The notes beneath the pieces were generated by a model. It ran no database searches. It saw only the letters and a list, made by a program, of their open reading frames with translations, and had not been told where the DNA came from. Of a stretch of 15,992 bases of DNA, positions 13,687 through 15,992 are shown piece after piece. The translations under genes were made by a program, and so were the position numbers. Where the stretch lies: positions 1 to 15,992 of the forward strand of contig JAJXUY010000011.1 in the NCBI GenBank assembly GCA_021782525.1, read 5' to 3'. Numbering within the stretch: position 1 is the stretch's first letter; every line of letters begins with the position of its first letter. Origin of the DNA: Acidobacteriota bacterium. GTDB taxonomy: Bacteria > Acidobacteriota > Thermoanaerobaculia > Thermoanaerobaculales > Thermoanaerobaculaceae.

Positions 13687-14216
13687 TGCTGGTCTGCCTT
13701 GATACGCACATCCTGATTTGGGGCATATTGGGACAGGCAAAGGCGACGCAGCAGGAAATGATCGATCGTGCGCAGCGCTTCCTCCGGTTCCTCGACAAGG
13801 AAAAGGCTCGGGTGCTGATTCCTTCCACCGTCGTCGCTGAACTGGTTTGGAAGGTCCCCGAGGATAGGCACCCGGACGTGCTAAGGTTGCTTCAGCAGCG
13901 GTTTGTCCTCGGTGCTTTTGACGCCGCAGGCGCGTGTCTTTCTGCCACGATCGCCCAGAAGAACGGCGGCGACGTAAGAGGCGCGGCCACCCGCGAAACG
14001 ATCCGTTCCGACTGCCAGCTCGTGGCGGTGGCGGTGGCATACAAGGCAGAGAAGATTTACAGCAATGACCCCGACATCAGGCGACTAGCGGAGGGGTTCA
14101 TTAAGGTTGAGGAAATGCCGAACGTCCCTGAACAGCAGAAGCTGTTTCCCACCCGAGCGACCGAGCCGGAGAGCCGTGAGCGGTCCGATTCCCCGGTTGG
14201 CGAAGAGCAAGCGTAG
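13686..14216 (+). CDS. PIN-domain ribonuclease (VapC-like toxin candidate)
   Basis: A 176-residue protein. The PIN acidic residues are all present: D6 in CLDTHILIWG (4-13), E52 in STVVAELVW (47-55), D109 in RSDCQLVAVAVAYKA (107-121), and D128/D130 in SNDPDIRRL (126-134). PIN proteins cut RNA with bound metal. Most isolated bacterial ones act as VapC-type toxins on tRNA or rRNA. The core (1-140) is followed by a charged tail of about 36 residues, longer than usual. The ATG at 13686 shares its A with the upstream stop. A TTG one codon earlier is also in frame but less likely. Paired with the unknown protein before it, this is a toxin-antitoxin-like cargo unit. Confidence 0.85.
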   Translation: MLVCLDTHILIWGILGQAKATQQEMIDRAQRFLRFLDKEKARVLIPSTVVAELVWKVPEDRHPDVLRLLQQRFVLGAFDAAGACLSATIAQKNGGDVRGAATRETIRSDCQLVAVAVAYKAEKIYSNDPDIRRLAEGFIKVEEMPNVPEQQKLFPTRATEPESRERSDSPVGEEQA

Positions 14217-14388
14217 ATAGGTGGCAACTGGCGCGCGCGACCACCGGCGCGGCTGCGAGGTCGCGAGACACCTGCTCCTACCCCTCCCGAGAGACGATCG
14301 CCCATCCTGGGACATTCTGGCACAGGATTCTCGAGCCTTCCTAGGTTCTGATGCGTGGCGTCGCTTCGCACCGCGCTCTCAGGCGGAG

Positions 14389-14397
14389 TGCTACGAT
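14389..14397 (+). promoter_or_regulatory. Possible extended -10 promoter of the membrane-TIR unit
   Basis: TGCTACGAT fits an extended -10 element (TGnTAnnAT), and no -35 box is visible at a normal distance. Transcription from it would begin a few bases before the GTG at 14410, leaving almost no leader. The gap 14217-14409 otherwise holds nothing I can support, although its frame with the next gene is open from a GTG at 14221. Confidence 0.35.
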
Positions 14398-14409
14398 GAT
14401 TCGGTCATC

Positions 14410-14643
14410 GTGCGAGACATCAAGAGCAAGCCTCCGCTGACTGGCGATCAACTCATCACCCGCGTCTTGTGGGCGGTTGGCACTGTCGCTGCTGCGATCC
14501 TTCTCCTAGTCTTCGACCGCAACCTGATGCCTGTGCGGACCGAGGGCGAGGAGATCGTCATCGTGGGCATCATCGCGATCATTATCGGCTTCTCCGCTTA
14601 CGGGGCTGGAAAGGCGGCCGGCAGACAGAACCGGGACGAATGA
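14410..14643 (+). CDS. Small two-helix membrane protein
   Basis: A 77-residue protein with a polar N-terminus and two hydrophobic helices, about 18-35 (RVLWAVGTVAAAILLLVF) and 48-66 (EIVIVGIIAIIIGFSAY), joined by a short charged loop and followed by a basic tail. It is probably an integral inner-membrane protein. The start is uncertain. I prefer the GTG at 14410 because the candidate promoter lies just before it and the upstream codons (frame open from GTG 14221) look non-coding. The TIR-like gene begins 15 bases after its stop, so the two are probably one transcript. Small two-helix proteins act as membrane effectors or anchors in several defence systems. That role here is inference. Confidence 0.6.
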   Translation: MRDIKSKPPLTGDQLITRVLWAVGTVAAAILLLVFDRNLMPVRTEGEEIVIVGIIAIIIGFSAYGAGKAAGRQNRDE

Positions 14644-14658
14644 CAGGCGGAGGGTTGG

Positions 14659-15609
14659 ATGAGTGACAACGATTTCGAGCACGACGTAGCCATCTCCTTC
14701 CTCGGGCAAGACGAGCCCCTGGCCAATGAGATCCAGGCCAGGCTGCAACCGCCGCTGCGGGTGTTCGTGTTCTCGAAGGCGCAGGAAGAGGTTGCTGGCA
14801 CGGACGGCGCAGAGTCCTTTCGAGAGGTATTCCGGCATCGGTCACGCATCGCCGTCGTGCTCTTCCGCCATGGATGGGGAGAGACGCGCTTCACGCGCGT
14901 CGAGGCCGCGGCGATCAAGGACTACTGCCTGGAGGCGGGCTGGGATCGTCTCTTGTTCGTCCGCCTGAGTCGCGAGGGCGCGATCCCAAAGTGGGTCCCT
15001 GAGAGCTACGTCTACCTGGACCTCGCGCGATTCACCCTAGAGGATCTGGTCGGTGCCGTGAAGGCGAGGGCGTCCCAATTCGGGGCGGCCTTGAGAGCAC
15101 AGACGCCTGCTGAGCGGGCGGGGGCGATCGCGGCTCGTGAGGCGTTCGATGAAGAAACCAAACAGCTGCTCCGGCGCAGCCCTCAGCCGTTTCACGACGC
15201 GGGGACAAAGCTCGTCGATAGCCTTGAGCGACACTGTACCGAGATTGAGGGGGCCTCTGGGTGGGTTATGCTCCGTGGGGGCAATACGCACACCTATTAT
15301 GTGATCTTCGCGAGGGGTGTTAGCGTGCAACTACTGCCGGAAAACGTGTATTCCAACTGCGCAGACGGCGCCTTCCTATACGTGCGGCTATTCACCGGCC
15401 GCGTCCGCACACCGGCCGAGCGTGCCAAGGGTGCAACTCTGTTTGACGAGCCCCAGGAATCAAGAAAGTTCCGGTTGTCGCTGCATCGTGACCCGGCTGT
15501 TGGCTGGTGCTGGAAGCGCGATGGCCGCGTGCTAACAAACGAGGCTGCGGCGGAATTCGTCATGGGAGAGTTACTCAAGGCCACAGAGCGGCCTCAGAGT
15601 CGGGACTGA
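14659..15609 (+). CDS. TIR-like domain protein with an unknown C-terminal domain (defence candidate)
   Basis: A 316-residue protein. Residues 6-122 follow the TIR pattern: beta-1 HDVAISFLGQDEPLANEI (8-25), beta-2 LRVFVFSKAQEE (33-44), helix with the GTDGAESFREVF segment, beta-3 SRIAVVLFRHGWGETRFTRVEAAAI (62-86) and beta-4 WDRLLFVRLS (95-104). E82 in FTRVEAAAIKD is at the place of the catalytic Glu in NAD-cleaving TIRs. A helical link (about 125-175) leads to an unrecognised domain (175-316) that would be the sensor or partner-binding part. TIR proteins in bacteria consume NAD+ or make cyclic nucleotide signals to stop phage growth. GGAGGG four bases before the ATG at 14659 fixes the start. 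It is the last gene of the element, cotranscribed with a membrane protein. Confidence 0.75.
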   Translation: MSDNDFEHDVAISFLGQDEPLANEIQARLQPPLRVFVFSKAQEEVAGTDGAESFREVFRHRSRIAVVLFRHGWGETRFTRVEAAAIKDYCLEAGWDRLLFVRLSREGAIPKWVPESYVYLDLARFTLEDLVGAVKARASQFGAALRAQTPAERAGAIAAREAFDEETKQLLRRSPQPFHDAGTKLVDSLERHCTEIEGASGWVMLRGGNTHTYYVIFARGVSVQLLPENVYSNCADGAFLYVRLFTGRVRTPAERAKGATLFDEPQESRKFRLSLHRDPAVGWCWKRDGRVLTNEAAAEFVMGELLKATERPQSRD

Positions 15610-15729
15610 CACGAGCGGGAGGCTGCTGTTCGCGCCTTACGGCCATTTGCTCCGCGTCTGGCCCTCCGACCTGTTAGGTGCCGGGCTGGGCGCAGGGTCT
15701 CATGATTGCTGAGACTGGTCGCAGAAGTG

Positions 15730-15749
15730 TGACACCAATCGTGACACCA
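15730..15749 (+). repeat. Right-end arm-site candidates, two TGACACCA copies
   Basis: TGACACCA at 15730-15737 and 15742-15749 (within the longer identical word GTGACACCAAT, 15729-15739 and 15741-15751) mirrors the pair near attL in word, spacing (12 bases) and strand. Such end-matched repeats are typical of integrase arm-type sites. Confidence 0.55.
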
Positions 15750-15766
15750 ATTGGCGCCATTTTCAG

Positions 15767-15830
15767 TGGACGCTGTAGACGGTCTGGCGTGTAACTTATG
15801 ACAGGTCAGTACGTGCTGGACGCTGTAGAC
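15767..15830 (+). repeat. Second repeat pair near attR, TGGACGCTGTAGAC twice
   Basis: TGGACGCTGTAGAC is found at 15767-15780 and again at 15817-15830, exactly 50 bases apart, close to five helical turns. It lies between the TGACACCA pair and attR. The match is perfect over 14 bases, so it is unlikely to be chance. It could bind integrase, the excisionase or a host bending protein. The stretch 15610-15842 has no gene that I can support; a leftward open frame there looks random. Confidence 0.55.
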
Positions 15831-15842
15831 AGGCGATTCCAA

Positions 15843-15887
15843 TTCCTAAACCGCGTGTCGGAGGTTCAAGTCCTCTCAGCCCCGCCA
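15843..15887 (+). repeat. attR: right copy of the 45-bp attachment core
   Basis: Identical over 45 bases to 2872-2916, the 3' half of the tRNA-Arg gene, including the encoded CCA. It is a displaced tRNA fragment without the 5' half, as expected for the far end of a tRNA-integrated element. Sequence to the right is host chromosome. Confidence 0.95.
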
Positions 15888-15896
15888 CCCCGCGGG

Positions 15897-15992
15897 TCAG
15901 TCGCTGTGGGCGTACGCCGGCGCCGCGACACGGCCGCCGACCTCTCCGGAGACCACGAGACGGTTCGTGCGCGCCATGCAGTCGGGGCAGAC
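15897..15992 (-). CDS. C-terminal end of a leftward host gene (partial)
   Basis: On the minus strand the frame is open from the window edge to a TGA at 15897-15899 (31 codons). It contains CPDC, a CxxC pair as in zinc ribbons, followed by MARTNRLVV and a Gly/Ala-rich end (SGEVGGRVAAPAYAHSD). Codon third positions are G/C-rich, like the host genes. The rest of the gene is outside the window, so no product can be named. Confidence 0.45.
   Translation of the reverse strand, partial: VCPDCMARTNRLVVSGEVGGRVAAPAYAHSD

Larger units (their letters stand above)
2872..15887. mobile_element. Integrated element in tRNA-Arg(CCU): candidate capsid-less phage satellite
   Basis: The two 45-bp cores bound 12,971 bp per repeat unit. 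Inside lie, from left, the leftward integrase and zinc-finger genes, then a rightward operon with an excisionase-like HTH protein, an AEP-SF3 primase-helicase, a DUF5681-type small-terminase-like protein, a large terminase and a VRR-NUC nuclease. After a terminator come a PIN module and a TIR module. No portal, prohead protease, capsid, head-tail, tail, holin or endolysin gene is recognisable, and no stretch is long enough to hide a structural module. Known satellites that rely on helper virions (P4-like, PICI) also lack most structural genes, but carrying TerL together with a TerS-like protein and no portal or capsid does not match the classic versions. A prophage that lost its structural block is the alternative. 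Every gene looks intact and the att sites are perfect, so the element may still excise. Confidence 0.9.

Noticed and set aside
14319..14335. TGGCACAGGATTC as a possible sigma-54 promoter
   Set aside because: The -24 half fits but the -12 half lacks the TTGC core, and no sigma-54 activator is seen in the element.
15594..15842. Leftward 82-codon frame between the TIR gene and attR
   Set aside because: It crosses the repeat pairs expected to be recombination sites and shows no ribosome site or motif.

Overview
The window is high-GC bacterial chromosome carrying one complete integrated element of about 13 kb. Nothing in it fixes the species. The GC content, the gene pair surE-pcm, several genes that appear leaderless, and a short GGACCACTGACCAC repeat suggest a high-GC environmental bacterium (Desulfobacterota/Myxococcota, Binatota, Acidobacteriota or Methylomirabilota would all be plausible). 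This is a guess.

Host part, 1-2871: an NfsA-like nitroreductase (111-836), a 14-bp repeat cluster, then surE (5'/3'-nucleotidase), pcm (protein isoaspartate repair) and an acylphosphatase in one direction, followed by a tRNA-Arg(CCU) gene with its own promoter. At the right edge, 15888-15992 is host DNA again and probably holds the C-terminus of a leftward gene.

Element, 2872-15842: a perfect 45-bp direct repeat of the tRNA 3' half (2872-2916 and 15843-15887) marks attL and attR. At the left end, a tyrosine integrase and a zinc-finger protein are read leftward from a strong promoter. Facing them is a rightward operon from 5169 to 12627, in which nearly every gene overlaps the next by ATGA or GTGA. 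Its order is: HTH excisionase-like protein, small membrane protein, zinc-ribbon protein, AEP-SF3 primase-helicase (P4 type), Cys-rich peptide, candidate origin region, Sm-like small protein, two unknown proteins, coiled-coil protein, DUF5681-type small-terminase-like protein, large terminase and VRR-NUC nuclease. A rho-independent terminator closes this operon at 12722-12765.

Cargo, 12786-15609: two units with their own putative promoters and a less GC-rich look. The first is an unknown protein translationally coupled to a PIN-domain ribonuclease (a toxin-antitoxin-like pair). The second is a two-helix membrane protein followed by a protein with an N-terminal TIR-like domain and an unknown C-terminal domain (a likely anti-phage defence pair).

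The element has integration, replication and DNA-packaging genes but no portal, capsid, protease, tail or lysis genes. The simplest reading is a phage satellite that replicates itself, brings its own packaging motor and borrows virions from a helper phage, while carrying defence cargo. A decayed prophage whose structural module was replaced by cargo is the main alternative.
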